In this document: positions 1 to 6,937 of the stretch, piece after piece
Numbering within the stretch: position 1 is the stretch's first letter
How the letters are laid out: each line of letters starts with the position of its first letter
Origin: Chitinophagaceae bacterium
GTDB lineage: Bacteria; Bacteroidota; Bacteroidia; Chitinophagales; Chitinophagaceae
Assembly (NCBI GenBank): GCA_003151295.1
Contig: PLXD01000205.1
Location: forward strand, 175-10,486
DNA: 10,312 nucleotides
Direction of reading: 5' to 3'
Position numbers and translations under genes: made by a program
The notes under the pieces: generated by a model
Seen by the model: the letters and a program-made list of their open reading frames with translations, nothing else
Databases searched by the model: none
What the model was told of the DNA's origin: nothing

Positions 1-830
1 GCATCGACCTCATCGTGAAGCGCGGGGAAGTGTGCGCGGTGCTGGGCCCCAATGGCGCCGGCAAATCTTCGCTCATGCGTACCATCGCCACCCTCCAGGA
101 GGCAGATAGCGGCAGCGTTTTTCTCGATGGCCTCGATGTCTTGAAAGAAAAAACAAAGGTCAGGCAGTTGCTAGGCTACCTGCCGCAGGAGTTCGGCGTC
201 TACCCACGGATATCCGCCGAGCAAATGCTGGATCATATCGCCAGGCTCAAAGGCGTGCTACAAGCCGGAGAAAGAAGGGAACTGGTAGAAGAATTGCTGA
301 ACAAGGTCAACCTATCCAAAGACAAGAAAAGAAAACTGGGCACTTTCTCCGGCGGGATGAAACAACGCTTCGGCATCGCCCAGGCCCTGATCGGAAATCC
401 ACGCCTGATCATCGTGGATGAACCCACGGCCGGACTCGATCCCGCAGAAAGGAACCGTTTCTACAATCTGCTCAGTCATCTTGGTGAAAATACCATCGTC
501 ATCCTGTCTACCCATATCGTGGAAGACGTCAGCACGCTCTGTTCGAATTTCGCCATCATCTGCCTGGGAGAAGTCCTGTACAATGGAACACCGGACGACG
601 CCATCGCCGGGATGGAAGGCCGGATTTATAGCAAATCGATCCCTTTCTCCGATATCGGGCCATACCGCGAAAAATACAATCTCATTTCTACACAGCTAAA
701 ATCAGGAAATCTATATATCCGGATCCTGCACGAATATGATCCGGGTGGTGGTTTCGTGCCCAGCCCGCCCAACCTGGAAGACGTCTATTTCAGCAATATC
801 GCCACACGGGTAAAGGTCGATACGCTGTAA
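1..830 (+). CDS. ABC exporter ATP-binding protein (5' partial)
   Basis: This is the nucleotide-binding subunit of an ABC exporter, which hydrolyses ATP at the inner face of the cytoplasmic membrane to power the permease encoded just downstream. The frame is open to the left edge (codons from position 3 read I-D-L-I before the GTG at 15), so the true start lies outside the window and GTG 15 is not the start. The motifs come in the right order: Walker A GPNGAGKSS (about 46-72), Q-loop YLPQEFGVYP (about 177-206), ABC signature FSGGMKQR, Walker B LIIVDEPTAGLDP and the H-loop STHIVED (about 508-528). The last 90 residues are a diverged accessory tail ending in NLEDVYFS, as in ABC-2-type exporter ATPases. 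It is followed by the permease gene, with no terminator visible between them, so the two are probably cotranscribed. The substrate cannot be told from the sequence. Confidence 0.95.
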   Translation, partial: IDLIVKRGEVCAVLGPNGAGKSSLMRTIATLQEADSGSVFLDGLDVLKEKTKVRQLLGYLPQEFGVYPRISAEQMLDHIARLKGVLQAGERRELVEELLNKVNLSKDKKRKLGTFSGGMKQRFGIAQALIGNPRLIIVDEPTAGLDPAERNRFYNLLSHLGENTIVILSTHIVEDVSTLCSNFAIICLGEVLYNGTPDDAIAGMEGRIYSKSIPFSDIGPYREKYNLISTQLKSGNLYIRILHEYDPGGGFVPSPPNLEDVYFSNIATRVKVDTL

Positions 831-929
831 ATACTACTTACTTTCTCGCTTCGATATTTTAGAACGATCACAATGGGTTCCATTGCGTCGATGGCTTTTT
901 TTGTCTATTCACCCTCAAATTTTCCCAAT

Positions 930-3900
930 ATGTTCTGGCAAATATTCCTGTTCGAACTCAAATACAGACTAAAAAGACCCGCCGCCTATGTCTATTTTTT
1001 TTGTTTCTTTTTCATGGCCTTTATGTCCTTTGCAAACGGCGCGCTGCCCGTGGTGGAAAAGGAATTCTACAACGCCCCTGCCTTACTGGCACTCTATTCC
1101 AGCATGCTCAGCATTTTTATGATGCTGGCCAGTTCTGCGATTATGGGAGTGCCCCTGTACAGGGATATCGAGTATAATACCAAAGATTATTATCTCTCCT
1201 ACCCCATCACGAAGCCGGGGTATTTCTGGGGCCGCTTCCTGGGCTCCTTCTTCTTTGTAATGCTGATCGGAAGCGCCCCTTTCTGGGGCGCCTATGCGGG
1301 AACCATTGCAGGACCGGCTTTCGGATGGTCCCATAAAGAAAATTACGGCCCCTTCCATTTCTATCATTACCTGCAACCCTATTTTACGATTATCCTTCCT
1401 AACTTGTTTTTTACCTCGGCTTTGTTCTTCGGGCTGGTGTCGATCTTCCGGAATGTCAAAGTGATCTATAGCAGCGGGATCTTCTTGTTCCTGGGATATA
1501 TCATTAGCAATTTCTTCTTCCATAACACCACCAATACGACCGTGATCTACCTGTCGGATCCCTTTGCCTTTATACCGCTCAGGATGATCAGCGGCCCCCT
1601 CTCGCCGGAAGTGAAGAATGCATCGGTGATTCCCTTACAGGGTTTCTTACTATCCAACCGGATCCTATGGACTTCGGTCGGAGCATTGATCCTGCTGGGC
1701 ACATACCTGCGATTTAGCTTCGAGCGTTTTTTTAGCGGGCCTGCGGGCCGGAAAAAGGATAAAAAACAAAAAGAGATCGGGCTCTCCGGAACGATAGATA
1801 GGACTGGCTTACCCCGTGCCTTGCATATCAGCTTCACGGAGAACTATAGTCGCAAGATCCTCTATACGCTCACCCGCATCGAGACCCTGAATATCATCCG
1901 CGACAACTATTTCTGGATCATATTCACCGGCGGATTGGGCTTTCTCGGTTTCCTGTTCTGGGTCTCGTTTACTCCTTATGGAGTGCCCGATTTTCCCCGG
2001 GCGGCCTTCTTTATGGATGTTTATAAAGAGAATTTCGGGCTCTTCGTTTTCTTCATCATTACTTTTTACACCGGTGAGACCGTACACCGGGAGAAGATCA
2101 CGCGGTATGCATTTATAAACGACTCCCTGCCGCCGCCCAACTGGGTACTGGGAAGCGCCAAAGTCATCAGTCTATTGTCCCTGGCAGTGTTCCTGTCCGT
2201 AGTGCCCATCTTGCTCGGCGTCATTGTACAGATCCTCAAAGGCTACTACGTTTTCAACTTCCCGCTATATTTCACCAGCCTGTTCGTGGAGAATCTACCC
2301 ACCGTGATCGAGATGGTGCTGTTTTCCTATACCATACAAGTGATCGTCAACAATAAATTTGCCGGGTATGGGATCGGGATCGGGATCTATGTATTGATGG
2401 CCCCGGCCAATAATATGGGCTTTTTCACTTACCTGCTCCTACTATACGGCAATACGCCTTATGCCGCTATATTCGATATGGATAAGGCCGGGCACATGAT
2501 GAAACCGATATTATGGTTCCATACCTATTGGTTACTCGCCGGATCCTGTCTGTTGGTCCTCACGGCCTTGTTCTCCAATCGGGGAACGAATAACAGCTTT
2601 AAAGAACGACTGCGCCTGGTCCGGGAAAGATACCACGGGCATTTACGGCTCGTCTCTTTCCTCCTGCTGGCGGCCTTCCTGGCGGTCGGGGGGTATATCT
2701 ATTATAATGTCAGCGTCCTGAATGTATATCTCACAAAAAGCGAACGTCAACAGCGGGGAGCGCTGGCGGAAAAAAAATTGAAACGATTCGAAGACCTGCC
2801 CTTTCCCACTGTCACACGAATTCAATTGGAGGCCGACCTTTTTCCCGATGAGCAGCGGGAACTGACCCGGGCACAGCTCACGATCAAAAACACTACGGCG
2901 ATCCCCATCGACACACTTTTAATGGATGGAGACAACCTGACGGAATATACGCTGGCTTACCAGGGACAGGTTTTGCCCTATACATGCCCTTTGTTTTTTC
3001 CGCGGGGAAAATTCAATTTCCTGCGGCCGGCAACGGATAGCAGCGATTACCGGCTATATATCCTGCCCGTCCCTTTGCCACCGGGCGACACGGCGCGGGT
3101 CGAAGTGCACTCCCTGATCAGCTACCGCGGATTTCAGAACGGACTCTACGCCGCCAATCTATTGCATAACGGTCTATTTTACACCGGTGGCATGCCCGGC
3201 GTAGGCTATGATGACGATGAAGAGATCAGCAACAACGATACCCGGCGGGAATACGGGCTGGCCCCGAAAATCGAACATCCCATCCCGCATAATGATCACG
3301 AAGGGGCCAGCCACCTGGATGCCAGCCCAACGTCCGGATTGGCACCACTGGATATTACGGTCAGTACTGCAGGCGACCAATGGGCGATAGCACCTGGAAA
3401 ACTGGAGAAAGAATGGATGAAAACCGGGCGACACTATTTTCATTATACGGCACAACACCCGGGAATCTATCCACCGTTCGGGGTCCTGTCGGCCCGGTAT
3501 GCCAGGAAGCAAGCACTCGTCCCGATCGAAGGGGCAGAGCCCGTCCGTGTCACGCTTTATTATCATCCTACACATACCGCCAATCTCGACAGATTGATGG
3601 CCGCGAACAGAGATGCATTGCAATATATGAGTGCCCGCTATGGTTCTTATTCCCTGGGCGATTTCAGCCTGGTCGAGAGTCCGGTCTATGGCCCCCGGTT
3701 AGGCAATTTTGCAGGCACCACCACCCTCTCCGAAACCTATGGCTGGAATGCGCATTTCACGGATTCTTCCCAATTCGACTATCTCTATTTACAAAGTGCG
3801 GAAATGCTTGCCGGCCAATGGTGGGGGCAGCAGATCGTACCCAATCATACGACCGGGGCCCTGGTGGTTTCTTCGGGATTGTCAAAATATCTGTCAATGG

Positions 3901-4589
3901 TCCTGATGGAAAGGAAGTATGGCCGGGAAAAACTAATGAACTTCCGTCAACAGGAGATGAACGGTTATTCCTGGGGACGTAGCCGCAATTCGACAAAAGA
4001 AAACTCCCTCTTATACGCAGATGACTGGAGTAATTATAATCAGAAAACCGGCATCGTGCTTTATGGGCTGCGGGACCTTATCGGGGAGGACAGTGTGAAC
4101 GCGGCCCTCCATGAATTTCATGACCGGTTTGCTTTCCGGTCCCGGTCTTCGTCACCCGGAGCGCCTTATGCCGGCAGTGAGGATCTTTACAAGGCGCTTC
4201 AAAACCATATCCCCGATTCCTGCCGGTATTACCTGACCGATACCTGGGAAAAAGTTTGCTTATACGATAACAAGGTCGTCGATGTCAAAGCGGTGCCGGC
4301 GGGTAGCGAAGGGAAGCCCGGCGACTACAAAGTCACGATACGTGTCTTCGTTCAAAAAGTCTATATAGACAGCGCAAAAAATGAGCATATGGCAACCGGG
4401 ATGAATGACTTTATCGATGTCGGAGTCTATACAATAGACGGGAAAGAACTCTACCTGCAAAAACATCGGTTTACGGCAGGCGAACATACGATCGAACTGA
4501 TCGTGCACGGGAAGCCGGCCATTGCGGGTATCGACCCCAGGGGGGTGCTGATCGACCGGAACCCGGAGGACAACCAGAAAGCATTATAG
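930..4589 (+). CDS. Double ABC-2 permease fused to an M1-peptidase-like periplasmic domain
   Basis: This is a giant membrane protein, 1219 residues from ATG 930. An ATG at 873 would add 19 residues; I prefer 930 because MFWQIFLFELKYRLKRP resembles how such permeases begin. Numbering here is from ATG 873. About 12-13 hydrophobic segments lie in two halves (roughly 37-280 and 346-611). Each half has a charged cytoplasmic loop before a helix (YRDIEYNTKDYYLSYP; HREKITRYAFINDSLP), suggesting an internally duplicated ABC-2 permease. The last helix (about 591-611) leads into about 600 polar residues with an M1 aminopeptidase-like fold signature (AGQWWGQQ near 980; TGIVLYGLRDLIGED further on). The zinc motif HExxH is replaced by E977-M-L-A-G981, and the downstream Glu ligand by Ser1000/Ser1001, so peptidase activity is unlikely. 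Fused permease/M1 proteins are known in Bacteroidota; the substrate and the role of the periplasmic domain are unknown. It pairs with the upstream ATPase. Confidence 0.9.
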   Translation: MFWQIFLFELKYRLKRPAAYVYFFCFFFMAFMSFANGALPVVEKEFYNAPALLALYSSMLSIFMMLASSAIMGVPLYRDIEYNTKDYYLSYPITKPGYFWGRFLGSFFFVMLIGSAPFWGAYAGTIAGPAFGWSHKENYGPFHFYHYLQPYFTIILPNLFFTSALFFGLVSIFRNVKVIYSSGIFLFLGYIISNFFFHNTTNTTVIYLSDPFAFIPLRMISGPLSPEVKNASVIPLQGFLLSNRILWTSVGALILLGTYLRFSFERFFSGPAGRKKDKKQKEIGLSGTIDRTGLPRALHISFTENYSRKILYTLTRIETLNIIRDNYFWIIFTGGLGFLGFLFWVSFTPYGVPDFPRAAFFMDVYKENFGLFVFFIITFYTGETVHREKITRYAFINDSLPPPNWVLGSAKVISLLSLAVFLSVVPILLGVIVQILKGYYVFNFPLYFTSLFVENLPTVIEMVLFSYTIQVIVNNKFAGYGIGIGIYVLMAPANNMGFFTYLLLLYGNTPYAAIFDMDKAGHMMKPILWFHTYWLLAGSCLLVLTALFSNRGTNNSFKERLRLVRERYHGHLRLVSFLLLAAFLAVGGYIYYNVSVLNVYLTKSERQQRGALAEKKLKRFEDLPFPTVTRIQLEADLFPDEQRELTRAQLTIKNTTAIPIDTLLMDGDNLTEYTLAYQGQVLPYTCPLFFPRGKFNFLRPATDSSDYRLYILPVPLPPGDTARVEVHSLISYRGFQNGLYAANLLHNGLFYTGGMPGVGYDDDEEISNNDTRREYGLAPKIEHPIPHNDHEGASHLDASPTSGLAPLDITVSTAGDQWAIAPGKLEKEWMKTGRHYFHYTAQHPGIYPPFGVLSARYARKQALVPIEGAEPVRVTLYYHPTHTANLDRLMAANRDALQYMSARYGSYSLGDFSLVESPVYGPRLGNFAGTTTLSETYGWNAHFTDSSQFDYLYLQSAEMLAGQWWGQQIVPNHTTGALVVSSGLSKYLSMVLMERKYGREKLMNFRQQEMNGYSWGRSRNSTKENSLLYADDWSNYNQKTGIVLYGLRDLIGEDSVNAALHEFHDRFAFRSRSSSPGAPYAGSEDLYKALQNHIPDSCRYYLTDTWEKVCLYDNKVVDVKAVPAGSEGKPGDYKVTIRVFVQKVYIDSAKNEHMATGMNDFIDVGVYTIDGKELYLQKHRFTAGEHTIELIVHGKPAIAGIDPRGVLIDRNPEDNQKAL

Positions 4590-4645
4590 TCCGGGGACAT
4601 TTCGTATGATAATCTTTAGGGCAATGAGATTTTTAGGCTGATGAA

Positions 4646-5473
4646 TTATAACCTGATCACCGGGCACCTAAGAATATCGGACGAGATGAACTTATATACC
4701 AATCCGACTGAATAAGTATAATACCGATCGTTTTTACGCGGATTGGCCACCTGGCTGAATCCGTCGAGGTAGTCGGTAAATGTGAAACGGTAGGACGCTT
4801 CGGCTGTAACCGAAAGGGCCGGCGTAATACCATATCGTATGCCGGCCCCAATCGGTATCACAGGAATGGCTCTCGGCAGGGAATGTCTTTCATCCGCTGC
4901 CAGTCCGTTTATGACCGCAGAATCCGCTGCAAATGCATGGACATTGAATTTGCTGGCGTCTCTACTGATATGCAAAAAAGAATAGCCGACTCCTCCGAAG
5001 AGATAGGGGGAAAAGCGCGGCCTGGCTTTTTGGTAATTATCCGCCAGTATATTCCAAACCATCATTTCCGATACTTCAAAGACCGGTGTGCTGAAAGACA
5101 GGGCTCGCTCCAGCCTCCAGGCAGGCGTTGGATATTTCGAGTCATCGCCGCTCAGACGGCCAAAGACCAAGCTGGTACGCAATGCCAAAGCACTGGTTAT
5201 GATCCTGTTGCCATAGATCCCTAAACCATATCCAGGTGTCTTTGTGGAACCGGCTGCAGAAGGTGCCAGGTCTCCCTGGTAAATGAACTGGCTGGCCTGT
5301 ATCCCCAATTCCCAACAGGATAAAAGCGCCTGCTCCTGGGCTTGAGACTGAGTCCTGCAAAAGCACACTATAATAAAAACGAAGGAAGCGGATCGTCCGT
5401 AATATTTTATAGAAGATGGAATCCTGAATGAAATGAGATTGTTGAATGAGCGGGACAGGACAATGTTTCCCAT
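4646..5473 (-). CDS. Outer-membrane beta-barrel protein (DUF6089-like)
   Basis: A predicted 275-residue outer-membrane protein. After a long, polar N-region it has a hydrophobic signal core (SASFVFIIVCFC) and a likely cleavage near TQSQAQ-EQ. The mature part starts WELGIQASQFIYQGDL and continues with alternating strands and Gly/aromatic-rich turns (LRTSLVFGRLSGDDS, YLFGGVGYSFLHI, IGAGIRYGITPALSVTAEASYRFTFTDYLDG). The GDL and FGRLSGDDS elements resemble the DUF6089 barrel proteins common in Bacteroidota; that assignment is from memory and not searched. The final strand YTYSVGLVYKF looks like a normal barrel C-terminus but is followed by 13 more residues (ISSDILRCPVIRL), which is unusual. No alternative ATG lies within the signal region, so ATG 5473 is kept. 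The gene converges with the permease gene, leaving 56 bp between the stops with no obvious terminator hairpin. No clear promoter was seen upstream. Confidence 0.85.
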   Translation of the reverse strand: MGNIVLSRSFNNLISFRIPSSIKYYGRSASFVFIIVCFCRTQSQAQEQALLSCWELGIQASQFIYQGDLAPSAAGSTKTPGYGLGIYGNRIITSALALRTSLVFGRLSGDDSKYPTPAWRLERALSFSTPVFEVSEMMVWNILADNYQKARPRFSPYLFGGVGYSFLHISRDASKFNVHAFAADSAVINGLAADERHSLPRAIPVIPIGAGIRYGITPALSVTAEASYRFTFTDYLDGFSQVANPRKNDRYYTYSVGLVYKFISSDILRCPVIRL

Positions 5474-5721
5474 GTAGGTATCTTTTGAAATGATGAAATA
5501 AGAGACCCGATGCAGGTTCAGGGCATATAGCCCGGCTTTAATCGTTCCCCAAAAGCTGTCTTGTAAAATTCTATTTCATCGATTTCAACGTATGGAATCT
5601 AAGGGTGATTAGATTGTCCTTAAAGAATGTTTGACTTTCTTCAAAGAATAATTGTTTACATCTAATAACATGCCACATATTACGATTTATTCAGCAGGCA
5701 TGCTATTCCAATTATACACTA

Positions 5722-5785
5722 TAGGGATGAATCCCTAAAATCAACCGATGAATCGGGGCTCATAATATGAGCTTTAGGAAATCCT
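5722..5785. repeat. Cluster of four adjacent short palindromes
   Basis: Four consecutive inverted repeats: TAGGGA-tgaa-TCCCTA (5722-5737), CCGAT-ga-ATCGG (5745-5756), GCTCATA-a-TATGAGC (5758-5772) and AGGA-aa-TCCT (5776-5785). The first two share the central hexamer ATGAAT and are centred 21 bp apart, about two helical turns. The arms are perfect. They could be protein-binding sites on one DNA face or a string of RNA hairpins. Function unknown. Confidence 0.6.
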
Positions 5786-5863
5786 TAACATTTGGCTCCA
5801 ACAACAGCATGTAGCGAAACAATTCAACGACTTGATAAATTCTTGTAGGCTTAATAAGTCTCG

Positions 5864-6005
5864 TATGCGTGCTGCTGTTGATGCATAGGCGCCTTAGCGA
5901 CCGAACCAACTCACCAACAAGAAATAGCCTGGCCAGCGCAAGACACAAAACCACGCTATACACCCTCGGGAGGTACAGCGCCGTTGCGCAACAGCAGCAC
6001 GCATA
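5864..6005. repeat. 17-bp perfect inverted repeat around a structured 108-bp core
   Basis: The left arm is TATGCGTGCTGCTGTTG (5864-5880) and the right arm CAACAGCAGCACGCATA (5989-6005), a perfect match. Inside, further complementary pairs are nested in order: GGCGC (5888-5892) with GCGCC (5978-5982), and TAGCG (5895-5899) with CGCTA (5954-5958), plus a small CCTC-gg-GAGG-type hairpin near 5963-5972. The whole element can fold into a long branched hairpin. The arms could equally be ends of a small mobile element or an invertible segment; no transposase, recombinase gene or target-site duplication was found. Confidence 0.6.
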
Positions 6006-6052
6006 TGGAACATATAAGTGTCTTCACGCTTACGAGTATCTTCACAGAATCC

Positions 6053-6067
6053 ATCCGGATCCCGGAT
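6053..6067. repeat. Small perfect hairpin upstream of tetR promoter
   Basis: ATCCGG (6053-6058) and CCGGAT (6062-6067) are exact inverted copies around a 3-nt loop. It is not followed by a T-tract on either strand, so it does not look like a terminator. It lies about 60 bp upstream of the tetR -33 element and could be an upstream binding site. Confidence 0.4.
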
Positions 6068-6125
6068 TATCCAATCATAGGCCTTAGAATAGAATTTATC
6101 ATGCCTGGGGGTTTTTCAAAATATA

Positions 6126-6156
6126 TTTGCCAAATCCACGAAAGTTCGTAGCTTTG
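6126..6156 (+). promoter_or_regulatory. Bacteroidota-type promoter of the tetR gene
   Basis: TTTG at 6126-6129 and TAGCTTTG at 6149-6156 are separated by 19 bp. This matches the known Bacteroidota primary-sigma consensus (TTTG, about 19 bp, TAnnTTTG) exactly. Transcription would begin a few bases downstream, around 6162-6166, giving a leader of about 25 nt before ATG 6190. Confidence 0.75.
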
Positions 6157-6182
6157 CTAACGCTGTTACAAAAAATAACAGC
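6156..6182. promoter_or_regulatory. Candidate TetR operator in the tetR promoter
   Basis: Immediately after the -7 box lie TAACGCTGTTA (6158-6168, palindrome TAAC-n3-GTTA) and an overlapping perfect 7-bp inverted repeat GCTGTTA (6162-6168) / TAACAGC (6176-6182) with a 7-nt A-rich spacer. Together they give three TAAC/GTTA half-sites over the predicted start of transcription. GCTAACGCTGTTA recurs with one central change at 6837-6849 before the nitroreductase gene. Autorepression by the TetR-family protein is inferred. Confidence 0.55.
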
Positions 6183-6189
6183 CTTATAA

Positions 6190-6795
6190 ATGAGTATCAC
6201 AGATAGAAGATTGAGGCAAAAAGAGGAAGTCCGGGTATTGATACTGGACGCAGCCTGGGAGATGGTGGTCACCGAGGGGTGGCAATCGTTTTCCATCCGC
6301 AAGGTCGCCGACGCGATCGAATATAGCGTGCCCGTTATCTATACGCATTTTGAGAATAAAGACGCCATCCTGCTGGAATTCAACAGGAAAGGATTCAGAC
6401 TCCTGGCGGAATGCCTGGAAGAGGCTAAGATCGGGAAAGATAACCCGGCGGCTCAGATCGATGCCATGGCCCATGCTTACTGGAATTTTGCGTTTAGCAA
6501 CTACCAATATTATCAACTCATGTTCGGCCTGGGCATGCCTACCTGTGAGACCGCCCGGAAAATCCCTGAAATGGCAGGTTTCAAAGACGCTATTTCGTCG
6601 AGCATCGAGGCGTTAACCCCCGCAGATAGGAAAGATTCCGTAGATCCTTTTCTGAAATACCAGTCTTTTTGGTCCATGCTGCACGGGCTGGTGTCGATCA
6701 ATATGCTGGGAAAACCCGACAATCAACATGGCGGATTGGCAGAAATGGTCCTGAAGGATGTCATCTGTAGCTTTATAAAAGGGATTGTAAGCTAA
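6190..6795 (+). CDS. TetR/AcrR family transcriptional regulator
   Basis: A 201-residue one-component regulator, normal length for the family. The N-terminal helix-turn-helix domain (about residues 10-60) is clear: ILDAAWEMVVTEGWQSFSIRKVADAIEYSVPVIYTHFENKDAIL, with the family-typical VIYTHFENKDAIL recognition-helix end. The C-terminal ligand-binding half carries FWSMLHGLVSINML (about residues 155-170), resembling the WHG-type TetR C-terminal domain. A typical role is to bind palindromic operators as a dimer and leave DNA when a small hydrophobic ligand binds. It starts at ATG 6190, behind a consensus promoter and overlapping candidate operator. It precedes, on the same strand, the nitroreductase-YceI operon, whose promoter region carries the same 13-bp motif; control of that operon is inferred. 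The ligand is unknown. Confidence 0.93.
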   Translation: MSITDRRLRQKEEVRVLILDAAWEMVVTEGWQSFSIRKVADAIEYSVPVIYTHFENKDAILLEFNRKGFRLLAECLEEAKIGKDNPAAQIDAMAHAYWNFAFSNYQYYQLMFGLGMPTCETARKIPEMAGFKDAISSSIEALTPADRKDSVDPFLKYQSFWSMLHGLVSINMLGKPDNQHGGLAEMVLKDVICSFIKGIVS

Positions 6796-6824
6796 AACAA
6801 GGGGATTCCAGATGAAGCTTTTTT

Positions 6825-6857
6825 TTTGCCCTTAACGCTAACGGTGTTATAATTTAT
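6825..6857 (+). promoter_or_regulatory. Probable promoter of the nitroreductase-YceI operon
   Basis: TTTG at 6825-6828 (the end of a 9-T run) lies 21 bp before TAATTTAT (6850-6857), a weaker match to the Bacteroidota TAnnTTTG box. The 6850-6937 stretch is extremely AT-rich. The placement makes sense because both candidate operators fall within or beside it, but the -7 match is imperfect and other start points are possible. Confidence 0.4.
6837..6849. promoter_or_regulatory. Second copy of the candidate TetR operator
   Basis: GCTAACGGTGTTA is identical to 6156-6168 except for the central base. It includes the palindrome TAAC-n3-GTTA, and another TAAC half-site lies just upstream (6833-6836). 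It sits between the proposed -33 and -7 boxes of the nitroreductase promoter, where bound repressor would block RNA polymerase. Confidence 0.55.
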
Positions 6858-6872
6858 ACTAATGGTATAAAT
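6852..6872. promoter_or_regulatory. Perfect 8-bp-arm palindrome downstream of operator
   Basis: ATTTATAC (6852-6859) and GTATAAAT (6865-6872) are exact inverted copies around TAATG. Symmetry continues weakly outward (6848-6850 with 6874-6876). It overlaps the proposed -7 box and transcription start of the nitroreductase operon. The size and form suit a dimeric regulator, but no copy is seen at the tetR promoter. Confidence 0.45.
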
Positions 6873-6937
6873 AATATTAATGATAGAAATTATAATGACA
6901 GTATTATTTAAATATTAATAAAAAACAAATTACAACT

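Larger units (their letters stand above)
5474..6125. other. Non-coding, palindrome-rich intergenic region
   Basis: About 650 bp between two divergent genes (the outer-membrane protein on - and the tetR-type gene on +) with no convincing gene. Short open frames on both strands show no recognisable domain. The region is strongly structured: a cluster of short palindromes at 5722-5785, a 17-bp inverted repeat at 5864-6005, a hairpin ATCCGG-atc-CCGGAT at 6053-6067, and a small GGGC-atata-GCCC hairpin at 5521-5533 in the likely leader of the outer-membrane protein gene. The interval 5900-5970 is A/C-rich on the + strand. It could be a non-coding RNA, a remnant of a mobile element, or a regulatory region; the sequence does not decide. 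Confidence 0.6.

Noticed and set aside
1083..1523. 146-codon - strand open frame antisense to the permease gene
   Set aside because: An antisense shadow with low-complexity acidic composition and no family resemblance.
3380..3982. 200-codon + strand open frame inside the permease gene
   Set aside because: It is an out-of-frame shadow of a long, well-supported coding sequence.
4590..4645. Bidirectional terminator between the convergent permease and barrel genes
   Set aside because: No inverted repeat with a flanking T-tract was found in the 56 bp.
5760..5963. 67-codon open frame on the - strand (a leucine-rich peptide)
   Set aside because: It spans one arm of the inverted repeat and the palindromes. 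I cannot link it to any family; a decayed gene fragment is possible but not supportable.
5864..6005. Integron attC site
   Set aside because: Size and folding would allow it, but the conserved GTTRRRY / RYYYAAC core boxes are absent, and no integrase is in the window.
5864..6005. Invertible promoter as in Bacteroides phase variation
   Set aside because: The inverted arms fit, but no TTTG/TAnnTTTG promoter is found between them on either strand and no recombinase is nearby, so I keep it only as one option.
5869..6087. 72-codon open frame on the + strand in the intergenic region
   Set aside because: It overlaps the inverted repeat, has low-complexity, basic composition, no recognisable domain and no promoter or leader of its own.
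6811..6827. Terminator after the tetR gene (T-run at 6819-6827)
   Set aside because: There is a 9-T run but no stable stem before it; its end serves better as the TTTG of the next promoter.
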